This document shows positions 14,612 through 22,504 of a stretch of DNA of 48,482 nucleotides, piece after piece. Source of the DNA: JAEUNJ01 sp052035955. GTDB taxonomy: Bacteria; Pseudomonadota; Gammaproteobacteria; Burkholderiales; Rhodocyclaceae. The notes beneath the pieces are model-generated. The model did no database searches and was not told the origin of the DNA. It worked only from the letters and a program-made list of their open reading frames with translations. The stretch covers positions 1 through 48,482 of the forward strand of contig JBPOHD010000020.1 of NCBI GenBank assembly GCA_052035955.1. The letters are read 5' to 3'. A program made the translations under genes and the position numbers. Position 1 is the stretch's first letter, and each line of letters begins with the position of its first letter.

Positions 14612-17362
14612 ATGGCCGTCAAAGACCTCGAATACGTATTCCGGCCCGATTCCATAGCCGTCCTGCATTCGTCCGCCTGTGCCGAGGTCGTAGGCCGGCG
14701 GGTCATAGAGAACGCCCGCGCCGCCTTCCGCGGCGCGGTCTATGAACTGGAACTCTTCGACCTTCCCCTGATCGGACCGAAGATGGCGCCGAGCCTGGAC
14801 TCCCTGGCCCAGGTTCCCGATCTGGCGATCCTCTGCCTGGCGCCGACCCAGATTTCCGCCGCCATCGTCCAGTTGGCCAAGGCCGGGACGCGCGCCGTCC
14901 TCGTTCCGGTGGCCGTGCCGTCGGACCTGCGCGGCGACGGCGACCAGAACATCCTCGACGAAATCAGGACCACCGCGCGGCTCCACGGGGTGCGCGTCGT
15001 CGGACCCGGTTCCATGGGCATGGTGGTGCCCTCGGCTGGCTTGAACGCCGGCACGGCCCGTACCGGCGCGGCGCCCGGCGGAATCGCCTTCGTCGGCCAG
15101 TCGGCGGGCCTCTGCGACGCCATGCTCGACTGGGCGGACTCCTGCGGCAAGGGATTCTCCACCCTGATCCACCTCGGCCAGGCCATGGACGTGGATCTCG
15201 CGGACGTGCTCGATTACCTCGGCAGCGATCCGGCGACGCGCGCCATCATCGTCGAGTTCGACCGGGTCCGGCGCAGCCGCCGCTTCATGTCGGCCGCCCG
15301 AGGCGCCGCCCGCAACAAGCCGGTCGTGGCAATGCGGATCGGCGGCACGACGGCCGGCATGCGTACCGCCACCAGCGACCTCGGGCGAGACCTGACCCAG
15401 GACGAGGTTTATGACGCAGCCTTGCGCCGGGCCGGCGTCGTCCGAATTCCCTCGGTGGACGGCCTGTTCGATGCCGTCGGCCTGGTCGAAGGCGTACGGA
15501 CGGTCGAGGGCGACCGCCTGGCAATCCTCTGCAACGACGGGGGGCTTGGACAGATCGCCGCCGACGCGTTGATTTCCGGGGGTGGGCGGATCGCCCACAT
15601 CGGACGGGCCTGCCGCGACGAACTGGCGGCAATGGGCGCAGGCTGCGCCGCCACCGGCGTGATCACCTTGCCGGCCGATGCGGCCCCCGACGCGTACAGG
15701 CAGCTCCTGCAGAGGGTGGACGCCGAGGAGTCCGTCGACGCGCTCCTCCTCATCCATGCCCCCAACATATTCTCGCCCGGCACGGAGGTGGCGACGGCGG
15801 TCGGCGAGGGAGTCGCCCGCTCGCAGCATGCCGTGTTTACGTGCTGGCCCGGCGGGAATGCCGCCGAACAGGCGCGGCAGGTGGTGGCAGGTTACAACCT
15901 GCCCGCCTATCCGACCCCCGAGAAAGCCGTCGCGGTGTTCCTCGGGGTCAGCCAATACCAGCGGCTGCGCCGCCTGCTGCTCGAACTGCCCCCGTCGGTT
16001 CCGGTGGATTTCCAGCCGGACGAATCGTCCGCGCGGCGGGCGATCGCCGCCAGCCTGGCGGAAGGCCGGACCCACCTGAACGACGCGGAGGTCCGGCGGG
16101 TCCTCTCGGCCTACGGGATCCCCCTCACGGACGCGCCCACGGCCCGATCCGGCAGCGAAGCGGCGCGACTGGCCGCGGATCTGGGCTTCCCGGTCTCCCT
16201 GAAAGCCCACCTCTCGGACGAGACCTGGCAACCGCCGGGCGGCCTCTGGGCGCGCAACCTGGATTCGCCGGCAGCGGTCGTCGATGCCGCCCGCAGCCTG
16301 CGTCGCCCCTACCTGCGCCACATGAGCGGAATCCGGGTCACCGGATTCACCGTCCGCCGGATGGATCCCCGCCCCGGATCCCGGCGCCTGGCCGTCGGGG
16401 TGGTTCCCGATCCCGTGTTCGGCCCGGTACTGGTACTCGGGGACGCCCACGAGGGATGCCGCGGCCGGCTCTCGCGCGGCGTCGCGCTGTTGCCGCTGAA
16501 CATGGCGCTCGCCGAGGAAATCATCGATCGCCTGCGGATCCCCGACCTCTCGGCGGAGGCGGGAAACGGCGAGGCGATGGATTCGCGGGCGCTGGCGCGG
16601 GCCCTGGTCGGCATCTCGCAACTGATCAGCGATATCGACGAGGTCGCCGAAATCGAGATAGATCCGCTCCTGTGCGATGCCAATGGCGTTGCCGCCGCCG
16701 ATGCGGACATCCGGGTGATCGCCGCCATGCGTCGCCGGGGCGCCCGCCGTCTCGCAATCCGGCCCTATCCCAGGGAAATGGAGGAAACCCTTCCATGGAA
16801 CGACAGGTCGATCCTCGTGCGTCCGATCCGCCCGGAGGACGAGGCGGCGCTTGCCGCGCTCCTGGAGGCCCTGGATCCGGTGGATCTGAGGTATCGGTTT
16901 TTCAGTCCCCTGCGCCAGGTGCCCCGCTCCCAGCTCGCCCGGTTCACCCAGATCGACTATGACCGAGAAATGTCCCTGGTGGTGCTGGCCGGGGAACCGG
17001 GAGGGACGGAGGACATGCTCGGCGAGGCGCGCATCGTCGGCAACGTGGATCGGGAATGGGCGGAGTTCGCCATCGTCGTGCGCTCGGACATGGCAGGCAG
17101 GGGCCTTGGCCACATCCTGCTGTCGCGGCTGGTCGACATCAGCCGCCGGGAGGGGTATCGCGAAATCCGCGGCGAAACAATGCCGGAAAATGCGCGCATG
17201 CGCGCCCTCGCCCGGGCCCTGGGTTTCCTGGAGGTGACCGATGGCGATCCCAGGCTGGTGCACCTGAGATTGCCCCTGACGGCGGCGTCCGGCGCCAGCC
17301 CCGCCGGCGCCGAAGCTTCTCCCCGTCCTGCGGCTCGCCGTCGAGGCGGAGAGCGTTCATGA
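14612..17362 (+). CDS. decayed acyl-CoA synthetase (ADP-forming)-like / GNAT acetyltransferase fusion
   Basis: 916 residues with the same order as the protein at 40530: CoA-binding, succinyl-CoA-synthetase-like, ATP-grasp and C-terminal GNAT domains, i.e. the Pat-type protein lysine acetyltransferase layout. Key synthetase residues are lost. The position of SHTGALVG (phosphohistidine) in the paralogue reads TATSDLGRD here, and the ATP-grasp HKSDSGGVRL reads WQPPGGLWAR. The GNAT part keeps TQIDYDREMS and the acetyl-CoA loop DMAGRGLGHILLSRL. So it is probably an acetyltransferase whose synthetase half is only a sensor, as in Salmonella Pat. It lies 57 bases after the phasin gene. Confidence 0.85.
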   Translation: MAVKDLEYVFRPDSIAVLHSSACAEVVGRRVIENARAAFRGAVYELELFDLPLIGPKMAPSLDSLAQVPDLAILCLAPTQISAAIVQLAKAGTRAVLVPVAVPSDLRGDGDQNILDEIRTTARLHGVRVVGPGSMGMVVPSAGLNAGTARTGAAPGGIAFVGQSAGLCDAMLDWADSCGKGFSTLIHLGQAMDVDLADVLDYLGSDPATRAIIVEFDRVRRSRRFMSAARGAARNKPVVAMRIGGTTAGMRTATSDLGRDLTQDEVYDAALRRAGVVRIPSVDGLFDAVGLVEGVRTVEGDRLAILCNDGGLGQIAADALISGGGRIAHIGRACRDELAAMGAGCAATGVITLPADAAPDAYRQLLQRVDAEESVDALLLIHAPNIFSPGTEVATAVGEGVARSQHAVFTCWPGGNAAEQARQVVAGYNLPAYPTPEKAVAVFLGVSQYQRLRRLLLELPPSVPVDFQPDESSARRAIAASLAEGRTHLNDAEVRRVLSAYGIPLTDAPTARSGSEAARLAADLGFPVSLKAHLSDETWQPPGGLWARNLDSPAAVVDAARSLRRPYLRHMSGIRVTGFTVRRMDPRPGSRRLAVGVVPDPVFGPVLVLGDAHEGCRGRLSRGVALLPLNMALAEEIIDRLRIPDLSAEAGNGEAMDSRALARALVGISQLISDIDEVAEIEIDPLLCDANGVAAADADIRVIAAMRRRGARRLAIRPYPREMEETLPWNDRSILVRPIRPEDEAALAALLEALDPVDLRYRFFSPLRQVPRSQLARFTQIDYDREMSLVVLAGEPGGTEDMLGEARIVGNVDREWAEFAIVVRSDMAGRGLGHILLSRLVDISRREGYREIRGETMPENARMRALARALGFLEVTDGDPRLVHLRLPLTAASGASPAGAEASPRPAARRRGGERS

Positions 17363-17417
17363 GGTCCTTTCCCCAAGGCGCACCGGGGCCTCGTGCTTTC
17401 TGGTCGACGAACAGACC

Positions 17418-18509
17418 CTAGCCCTCGAACAACGACAGGGTCGCCCCTTCGGACAACGCGGCATCGACGTCTTCCCGTCGGGCCAGGGACGACACCCGCA
17501 CCCCCAGGAGGCGAAGGCGACGGTCCAGGACCACCCGTTTCAGGCAAGCGCCCGCCGTTCGCCTGATCAGCAGCGCATCCGCAGTCGGTTCGGCCAGGGT
17601 TTGGTCCCGGGTCACGGTGGAAAAGTCGTCGAAACGCAACTTGATGCCGATCGTCCGACCCACCAGTCCCCGGCGCACCAGATCGGCCGCCACCGCCTCG
17701 CACAGGCGAGTGAATATTCTCCCCAGTTCTGCCCGGTCCGCCTGCGGGTGCAAATCCCGCTCGAAGGTCGTCTCGCGGCTGCGCGAACGGGGCTCCGATT
17801 CCGTGACCACCGGCCTGTCGTCGCGACCATGGGCTGCCTCGTGCAACCACCGTCCGTAGTTCGGGCCGAAGTGCCTCAGAAGCAGGGCCGCGTCGCAGGC
17901 CGCCAGGTCGCCGATGGTGTGGATGCCCATCGACGCCAGGCGATGGCCTGCCTTGGGACCGATCCCATTTATCCGGCGGGCAGGCAGTGGCCAGATGCGT
18001 CCCTGCAGATCGTCCGCAGACAGAAGGGTGAGGCCGTCGGGCTTTTCCAGGTCCGAACAGATCTTCGCCAGGAGTTTGTTCGGCGCGATGCCGACCGAAC
18101 AGGTCAGCGAGGTCGCGGCGGCGACGGCGTCCTTGATCCGACGCCCGATGGACGGGGAATCGCCCCCCACTTCCGTGACGTCGGCGAAGACCTCGTCGAT
18201 TCCCCGGTCCTCGACCAGGGGGGTGATGGTCGAGATCGCCGCCTTGAACAATCGCGAAAACCGCCGGTACTCGTCGAAATCCACGGGCAGGAACACGCAC
18301 TCGGGACAGAGTTCCCGGGCGCGCCGCATGGGCATCGCAGAATGAATCCCGAAGCGCCGGGCAATGTAGTTCGCCGTCGTCACCACGCCGCGCCCGCGGG
18401 GGTCGCCGCGACCGCCGATGGCGACCGGCCGGTCCTGCAGGTCCGGTCGCCGCAGGAGTTCGACGGACGCGTAGAAAGCATCCATGTCTATGTGGGCGAT
18501 GCGGCGCAT
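17418..18509 (-). CDS. dinB: DNA polymerase IV (DinB, Y-family)
   Basis: 363 residues. Translesion polymerase acting at stalled forks. MRRIAHIDMDAFYASVE has the first catalytic aspartates and the Tyr steric gate; GIDEVFADVT supplies the second Asp-Glu pair. The thumb and finger signatures are CSVGIAPNKLLAKICSDLEK and INGIGPKAGHRLASMG. The little-finger domain follows, and the protein ends TLSLFEG, a beta-clamp-binding-like motif. ATG 18509 matches the family start; an extended TTG start adds 8 residues with no ribosome binding site. It is convergent with the Pat-like gene and divergent from the small gene at 18649. No CTGT-N8-ACAG LexA box was seen. Confidence 0.95.
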   Translation of the reverse strand: MRRIAHIDMDAFYASVELLRRPDLQDRPVAIGGRGDPRGRGVVTTANYIARRFGIHSAMPMRRARELCPECVFLPVDFDEYRRFSRLFKAAISTITPLVEDRGIDEVFADVTEVGGDSPSIGRRIKDAVAAATSLTCSVGIAPNKLLAKICSDLEKPDGLTLLSADDLQGRIWPLPARRINGIGPKAGHRLASMGIHTIGDLAACDAALLLRHFGPNYGRWLHEAAHGRDDRPVVTESEPRSRSRETTFERDLHPQADRAELGRIFTRLCEAVAADLVRRGLVGRTIGIKLRFDDFSTVTRDQTLAEPTADALLIRRTAGACLKRVVLDRRLRLLGVRVSSLARREDVDAALSEGATLSLFEG

Positions 18510-18609
18510 GGCGACGAGTGTACCGGGCCGCAAAGGGGAGGCGAAGAGTCGGCAGCATCGGCCAAGCGGCCATTGATTGCTTTTCGCGCCCGGCCGGAGA
18601 GATACTTAT

Positions 18610-18623
18610 CGAATCCGGATTCG
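18610..18623. promoter_or_regulatory. palindrome copy 1, CGAATCCGGATTCG
   Basis: A perfect 14-bp palindrome 26 bases before the GTG start of the gene at 18649, in the divergent promoter shared with dinB. It shares the core GAAwCCGGwTTC with two further copies inside the gene. Confidence 0.6.
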
Positions 18624-18648
18624 AAAAAATTCACCAGAGGAAGCCGCC

Positions 18649-19080
18649 GTGAGCAACAGGAAAACCCGCCCGCCCTCCACGCAGATCCCCATCTTCGACA
18701 TGGAACCGTTGAATCCGGATTCAGAAACCAGCATTCACCGCAAAATCAATCCATCAAGTGGCGTTTCCAAAATAACGAAACCGGTTTCGCAAAAGCCAGG
18801 AAAACCCCCGGACCGCAGGCAACCGGCACTGCCTGGCATCGCCGTCCGGGGACGGCCGCGCCTGCGGGTCAAACCGACGGCGTCCGAACGCGCCGCCAGG
18901 AGCCGGAGGAACCGGGAAGCCGCCGGGGCGAAGCGAATCGAACTGGTGCTCGATCCGAGAACAGTCGAGGGCCTCGAGGCCCTCGTACGGATCACCGGAG
19001 AGACCCGCGGACAGGTGGTCGCCCGGCTGATCCAGGCGTCGCTGCGGCGAAGACGGATTGCGATCCCGCCGACGAAATAG
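18649..19080 (+). CDS. putative DNA-binding protein, YbfE-like
   Basis: 143 residues from GTG 18649, chosen because AGAGGAAGCC precedes it. The first 60 residues are basic, proline-rich and disordered. The rest resembles the LexA-regulated YbfE family of enterobacteria: RGRPRLRVKPTASERAARSR, then KRIELVLDPRTVEGLEALVR and ITGETRGQVVARLIQASL, probably a ribbon-helix-helix fold (strand plus two helices). Three copies of a 12-bp palindrome lie in and before its first 47 codons, suggesting autoregulation. Divergent from dinB. The YbfE likeness is by eye and from memory. Confidence 0.6.
   Translation: MSNRKTRPPSTQIPIFDMEPLNPDSETSIHRKINPSSGVSKITKPVSQKPGKPPDRRQPALPGIAVRGRPRLRVKPTASERAARSRRNREAAGAKRIELVLDPRTVEGLEALVRITGETRGQVVARLIQASLRRRRIAIPPTK
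18710..18723. promoter_or_regulatory. palindrome copy 2, TGAATCCGGATTCA
   Basis: A perfect 14-bp palindrome inside the coding region, its core exactly 100 bases downstream of that of copy 1. Confidence 0.55.
18776..18789. promoter_or_regulatory. palindrome copy 3, CGAAACCGGTTTCG
   Basis: A perfect 14-bp palindrome with the same GAAwCCGGwTTC pattern, centre-to-centre 66 bases after copy 2, still inside the coding region. Confidence 0.5.
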
Positions 19081-19166
19081 GATGATTCAGGGCGAGCAGA
19101 CGGAGACGCGAAACCTGGGACCAGGTCCGGACCCGCTGCATCCAGGGCCACAGGGAGGAACTGCAA

Positions 19167-19841
19167 TTGACGATCTCGGCGCAGGACGGCCGTTCGGCGG
19201 ACCGGAACACCCGCATGGGCCTGGCGGTGGAGGATCTGTTGGTCCTAACGAAATCACGGGACCCCCTGGCCCTTCGCCGCGCCCTGGAAGAACAGTTGCA
19301 ATCCGTCGGTGTGCATGCGTTCGTCGAGCACACCCTGGCGCCCATGATCCACGCGGTCGGCGAAGCCTGGCAACGCGGAACCATTCACGTATTCGAGGAG
19401 CATTTCTTCTCGGAGACGGTCCTCGTCGTCCTGCGGGCGGCGATCGAGGGCAGGAAGTCGGATTGCGCCGGGTGCAGGGTGCTGCTCACCACCCTGCCCG
19501 GGGAACTGCATACGCTGGGCCTGGCGATGGTCCATGCCTTGTTTTCCGATGCCGGCGCCGAATGCGTCGTCCTCGGCGCCCAGACGCCGGTCCGCGAGAT
19601 CGCCGAGGCGGTGAAAACCTACGGGGCGAATATCGTCGGCCTCTCCTTCAGCATCGAGTACCCGCCCAATCTGATCGCCTCCTCCGTGACCGTGCTGCGC
19701 TCGATGCTGAGTCCCGAGGTGGAGATCTGGATCGGCGGCGCCGGTGCCCAGGGCGCACCGCAGGTTCCCACGGGTGTCAGGACCTTTGCCTCGGCGACCG
19801 ATGCCGCCCATGAATTCCGCCTGAGGTCCGCCCGCGCCTGA
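19167..19841 (+). CDS. stand-alone cobalamin-binding sensor (CarH/LitR-like light-sensing module without HTH)
   Basis: 224 residues from TTG 19167, with GGAGGA 7 bases upstream. Residues 20-95 form the helical cap: WQRGTIHVFEEH is a W-x9-E-H motif, the signature of the CarH/LitR B12 photosensors. Residues 100-215 form the Rossmann B12-binding domain with PGELHTLGLAMVHAL (the E-x-H-x2-G lower-ligand motif), VLGAQTPVREI, LSFSIEYPP and IWIGGAGAQG. The MerR-type DNA-binding domain of CarH is absent. It therefore probably senses light or adenosylcobalamin and acts on a partner protein. A corrinoid-protein role in methyl transfer is the alternative. Confidence 0.75.
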   Translation: MTISAQDGRSADRNTRMGLAVEDLLVLTKSRDPLALRRALEEQLQSVGVHAFVEHTLAPMIHAVGEAWQRGTIHVFEEHFFSETVLVVLRAAIEGRKSDCAGCRVLLTTLPGELHTLGLAMVHALFSDAGAECVVLGAQTPVREIAEAVKTYGANIVGLSFSIEYPPNLIASSVTVLRSMLSPEVEIWIGGAGAQGAPQVPTGVRTFASATDAAHEFRLRSARA

Positions 19842-19876
19842 AACGCGCAGGGCGGCGTGGGTCGGCCCGGCGATCC

Positions 19877-20209
19877 TTACTGGAACGGCGCCCCGGAACG
19901 CACCAGTTGTATGCCGAGGTTGACGACGGTGGCCCGATGGCCGAGGACCACGACGCTGCCGCGCCGTCGGTTGTCGCCCGTCTCGCTGAACTCGAAATCG
20001 TAGATCCGCTTGGGCCTCAGGCGGCCCTCGTCGTCGCGGAAGACGCGCAGGGCCGACAGGGCGACGGTGTCGTCGAGCAGTTGCAGCCCTTCGGATTCGC
20101 AGGCCCGGCGGGCCGCCGCCATGGCGGCATCGCGAGCCCGCAGGCTGTCGAACCAGAACCAGGCGGCAATGGCCAACAGGGCAAAAGCGAGGATTTCGGG
20201 CCAGGGCAT
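19877..20209 (-). CDS. DUF3301 family membrane-anchored protein
   Basis: 110 residues. One N-terminal transmembrane segment, MPWPEILAFALLAIAAWFWF, is followed by the DUF3301 pattern DSLRARDAAMAAARRACESE and GLQLLDDTVAL, then RVFRDDEGRLRPKRIYDFEF and SETGDNRRRGSVVVLG. The function of the family is unknown. It is convergent with the B12-sensor gene (35 bases between stops). ATG 20209 is preferred to the adjacent GTG at 20212. Confidence 0.85.
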   Translation of the reverse strand: MPWPEILAFALLAIAAWFWFDSLRARDAAMAAARRACESEGLQLLDDTVALSALRVFRDDEGRLRPKRIYDFEFSETGDNRRRGSVVVLGHRATVVNLGIQLVRSGAPFQ

Positions 20210-20332
20210 CACGAATCCGCGCCTGCGGCCAGTATGCCTTTGTACTTCTTATGGCGACCGATCGACGGCGGCGTCGGCATCGTTTTTCCGTGTGAAATCA
20301 TGGCCCGATTCTACCGGCGGGCAGCGGTCCAA

Positions 20333-20362
20333 TTGGCCAAGTGCCACCGATTTCGGCATAAT
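20333..20362 (+). promoter_or_regulatory. promoter candidate for the small HTH gene
   Basis: TTGGCC (20333-20338) and CATAAT (20357-20362) with an 18-base spacer, 34 bases before the start codon at 20397. Confidence 0.45.
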
Positions 20363-20396
20363 CGCGCCTCCGACGCCCGTAACCGAGGAGAACGAT

Positions 20397-20627
20397 ATGG
20401 CCCGTCCGAAGTCCCCGTTGAGCGACCTTGCCGCCTACCGAAGAGCAACGAACCAGAACCAGTCCGACTTCTGGAGCCGTTTCGGGGTGACACAGTCCGG
20501 AGGCAGCCGTTACGAATCCGGCCGCAACCTGCCGAACGCCGTGGCCATGCTGCTCTGGCTGGTCGACAAGGGGAAACTCAGCGAGGGCGACCTGAAGGCG
20601 GCATTGAGCGCCGCGAAGAAGCGCTGA
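20397..20627 (+). CDS. small helix-turn-helix protein
   Basis: 76 residues: a single XRE-like helix-turn-helix with LAAYRRATNQNQSDFWSRFG, VTQSGGSRYESGRNLPNAVA and MLLWLVDKGKLSEGDLKAAL. CGAGGAGAACGAT provides the ribosome binding site. The open frame extends far upstream but coding character begins here. It probably regulates transcription; no target operator was seen. It is followed by a short unrelated zinc-ribbon-like gene. Confidence 0.75.
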   Translation: MARPKSPLSDLAAYRRATNQNQSDFWSRFGVTQSGGSRYESGRNLPNAVAMLLWLVDKGKLSEGDLKAALSAAKKR

Positions 20628-20756
20628 ACCCGCCCCCTGCAACGCCCGCGGGGCGGCAAGCTGACCGGCCCGCCCCGCTGGATTTTCGGTTTACCTCCGT
20701 CGAAAGCTCGGTTACCCTTCCACCTTGGCACTCCCCGACGGAACCCGCGAGAGAAA

Positions 20757-20981
20757 ATGTCCGACGATACCATCTACTGCTACCACTGCCAGCGCCGTCA
20801 CCCGAAAGAGGAAATGCGCCGGCTCGAAACCAAGACCGGCACGCGCTGGCGCTGCATCGCCAGCATCAATGCAGCGAAGCAGAGTCGCGAGGCCCGCGAG
20901 GCCTACGGCAAACAGATGACCGAGGCCAACAAGGCCGAGGCCCAGAGCAAGGCCCGCATCATCCTCCACGCCGGCCGCTGA
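20757..20981 (+). CDS. small hypothetical protein with a Cys-x2-Cys knuckle
   Basis: 74 residues. The N-terminus MSDDTIYCYHCQRRHPKEEM carries a C-x2-C pair and a third cysteine appears in RWRCIASINAAKQ. The C-terminal half is a charged helix (AREAYGKQMTEANKAEAQSK). The likely fold is a partial zinc ribbon plus a helix. The ribosome binding site CGAGAGAAA is modest. Function unknown. Confidence 0.65.
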   Translation: MSDDTIYCYHCQRRHPKEEMRRLETKTGTRWRCIASINAAKQSREAREAYGKQMTEANKAEAQSKARIILHAGR

Positions 20982-21001
20982 ACCGCGGCAGGTCATGCTG
21001 G

Positions 21002-21020
21002 CGCCCCGCCTGGCGGGGCG
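21002..21020. terminator. GC hairpin between convergent genes
   Basis: CGCCCCG/CGGGGCG arms with a 5-base loop in the gap between the small zinc-knuckle gene and the convergent MBL-fold gene. There is no clear T-tract, so it is at best a weak bidirectional terminator. A similar stem (GCGGGGCGGC/CCGCCCCGC) lies at about 20648-20682. Confidence 0.35.
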
Positions 21021-21033
21021 TCGTCGCTTCTGC

Positions 21034-22140
21034 CTATCCCTTTCCGGCGTCGTTCCGCCCGATGATCGTGGCTGTTCCGGGCGCTCCAGGGACGTCCTGG
21101 AGGCGACGGGTCTCCCCATGCCGAAGGACGAAGAACCGGTCGGCGGGAACCTCCTGCGCCCGCAGGGCGGCCGCCAGGTCGCGCACCGGCTGGTCCAGGG
21201 GTTCGGCCGTCAGGCGCTCGAACGTGCCCCAGTGGATGCCCAGGGAGAGCCGCGATCCGATCTCCCGGTGGATGCGCACGGCCTCGTCGGGATTCACGTG
21301 GTTGTGGCGCATGAACCAGCGCGGCTCGTAGTGGCCGATGGAGATGGCCGCCAGGTCGAAGGGACCGCAGCGCCGTCCCACGTCGACGATGTCCTCCGAC
21401 CAGGCGACATCGCCCGAGAAGAAGAACCGGAAGCCCTCCCGCTCCAGCACCCAGGCCCCCCACAGGTCCCGGTTGCGATCCCAGGGCGTGCGGGCATTCC
21501 AGTGATGGACGGGCACCAGGGTCAGCCGCGTCCCGGCCCGCTCGTCGGATTCCCACCAGTCCAGCGCCCGGACGTCGAGGTCGGCCGACAGGCGGCGCCG
21601 GAACCAGCGCTCCATGCCCAGGGGAACGGCGAATCGGGGCGCCTTGCCGGCTTGTCGCGCCAGCGCCCGGATGCTGCACAGGTCCAGGTGATCGTAATGG
21701 CCGTGGGAGATCAGCACGAGGTCGATGGGCGGCAGGTCGCCGAGGGCTACCCCCGGGGGCTGGTGCCGGCGTGGCCCCGCGAACCGGACCGGCGAGGCCC
21801 GCTCTGAAAACACCGGGTCGGTGAGGACGTTGAGTCCACGTACCTGCAACAAGACCGTGGCGTGGCCTATCCAGGTGATCGAGGTTTCCCGGCGATTGGC
21901 ACGGAGGTAGGGCAGGTCCGGCTCGGCCGGTGAGAGTTCGTCGGTGCCGGCGGGTCGGGAGTCCCATGCCCTGGCCTCCCGTCGCAGCCGCATCAGGTCC
22001 GCCGCGCTGGGCGGCCGCAGCGGATGGTTGTTGCGAAACCCGTCCGGCAGATGATGCGGACGACCGGGATCGAAATAGGGATTCACGTAGGGCCGCCTGG
22101 GAATCCGCCCGGCCAACCGCACCAGTTTCCAGAGATTCAT
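21034..22140 (-). CDS. MBL-fold hydrolase, NAPE-PLD/RomA-like
   Basis: 368 residues of the metallo-beta-lactamase fold. The zinc motif is LISHGHYDHLDLCSIRAL (H-x-H-x-D-H). Further metal ligands are in VPVHHWNARTPWDRNRDLWG, FFSGDVAWSEDI and LGIHWGTFE. The arrangement WIGHATVLLQ...LTDPVFSERASP is diagnostic of the NAPE-PLD/RomA group that hydrolyses phosphodiester or lactone bonds of lipids. ATG 22140 was chosen; the open frame runs 35 codons further upstream with arginine-rich shadow sequence. It diverges from the kor cluster. Confidence 0.88.
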   Translation of the reverse strand: MNLWKLVRLAGRIPRRPYVNPYFDPGRPHHLPDGFRNNHPLRPPSAADLMRLRREARAWDSRPAGTDELSPAEPDLPYLRANRRETSITWIGHATVLLQVRGLNVLTDPVFSERASPVRFAGPRRHQPPGVALGDLPPIDLVLISHGHYDHLDLCSIRALARQAGKAPRFAVPLGMERWFRRRLSADLDVRALDWWESDERAGTRLTLVPVHHWNARTPWDRNRDLWGAWVLEREGFRFFFSGDVAWSEDIVDVGRRCGPFDLAAISIGHYEPRWFMRHNHVNPDEAVRIHREIGSRLSLGIHWGTFERLTAEPLDQPVRDLAAALRAQEVPADRFFVLRHGETRRLQDVPGAPGTATIIGRNDAGKG

Positions 22141-22359
22141 GATCGGTCCGTCCCCGCGCCGACGCCTGTGCCGCCGGCCATGCGATGGTCCGCGGCGGCG
22201 GATTGCCGGCCGGGCCTCGAAGACCCGGTGCCACGGATCGGGCACATCTTAGACCCGCGTCGTTTGTCGGGGAACGGGGCGCCCACGCCATCGCCGTTTT
22301 TCATGCCCATGCTGGCATCGCAGGCATCCGCCGGCCTGCCGGGGCAATCCCGTTCGGCA

Positions 22360-22400
22360 TTGACATGCATCAAGAGAGGTGGCGGCGGTAACGGTTAAAA
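22360..22400 (+). promoter_or_regulatory. FNR/ANR-like box and -10 upstream of the kor operon
   Basis: TTGAC-ATGC-ATCAA at 22360-22373 differs from the FNR consensus TTGAT-N4-ATCAA at one base. TTAAAA at 22395-22400 would be the -10, placing a start near 22407 and the box centre at about -41, the standard class II activation position. The first gene starts at 22505. The rest of the 364-bp gap (22141-22504) holds no gene. Confidence 0.6.
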
Positions 22401-22504
22401 GGGCGCTTCGGGCCCGCGCGGAAGGTGGCGGCAAGAAGGAAAACATTCCTCCGCGCCCCAGCCGGCCGTATCGAGAACCGGGCCCCAGCCAGAGAGGAGA
22501 AGCC

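Noticed and set aside
13661..17263. 1200-codon open frame on the minus strand
   Set aside because: Antisense to the Pat-like gene and the phasin; long antisense frames are expected in high-GC DNA, and the translation is His/Gly/Asp/Arg-rich with no domain.
18510..18648. LexA box controlling dinB
   Set aside because: No CTGT-N8-ACAG sequence was found; the palindromes present are of a different type.
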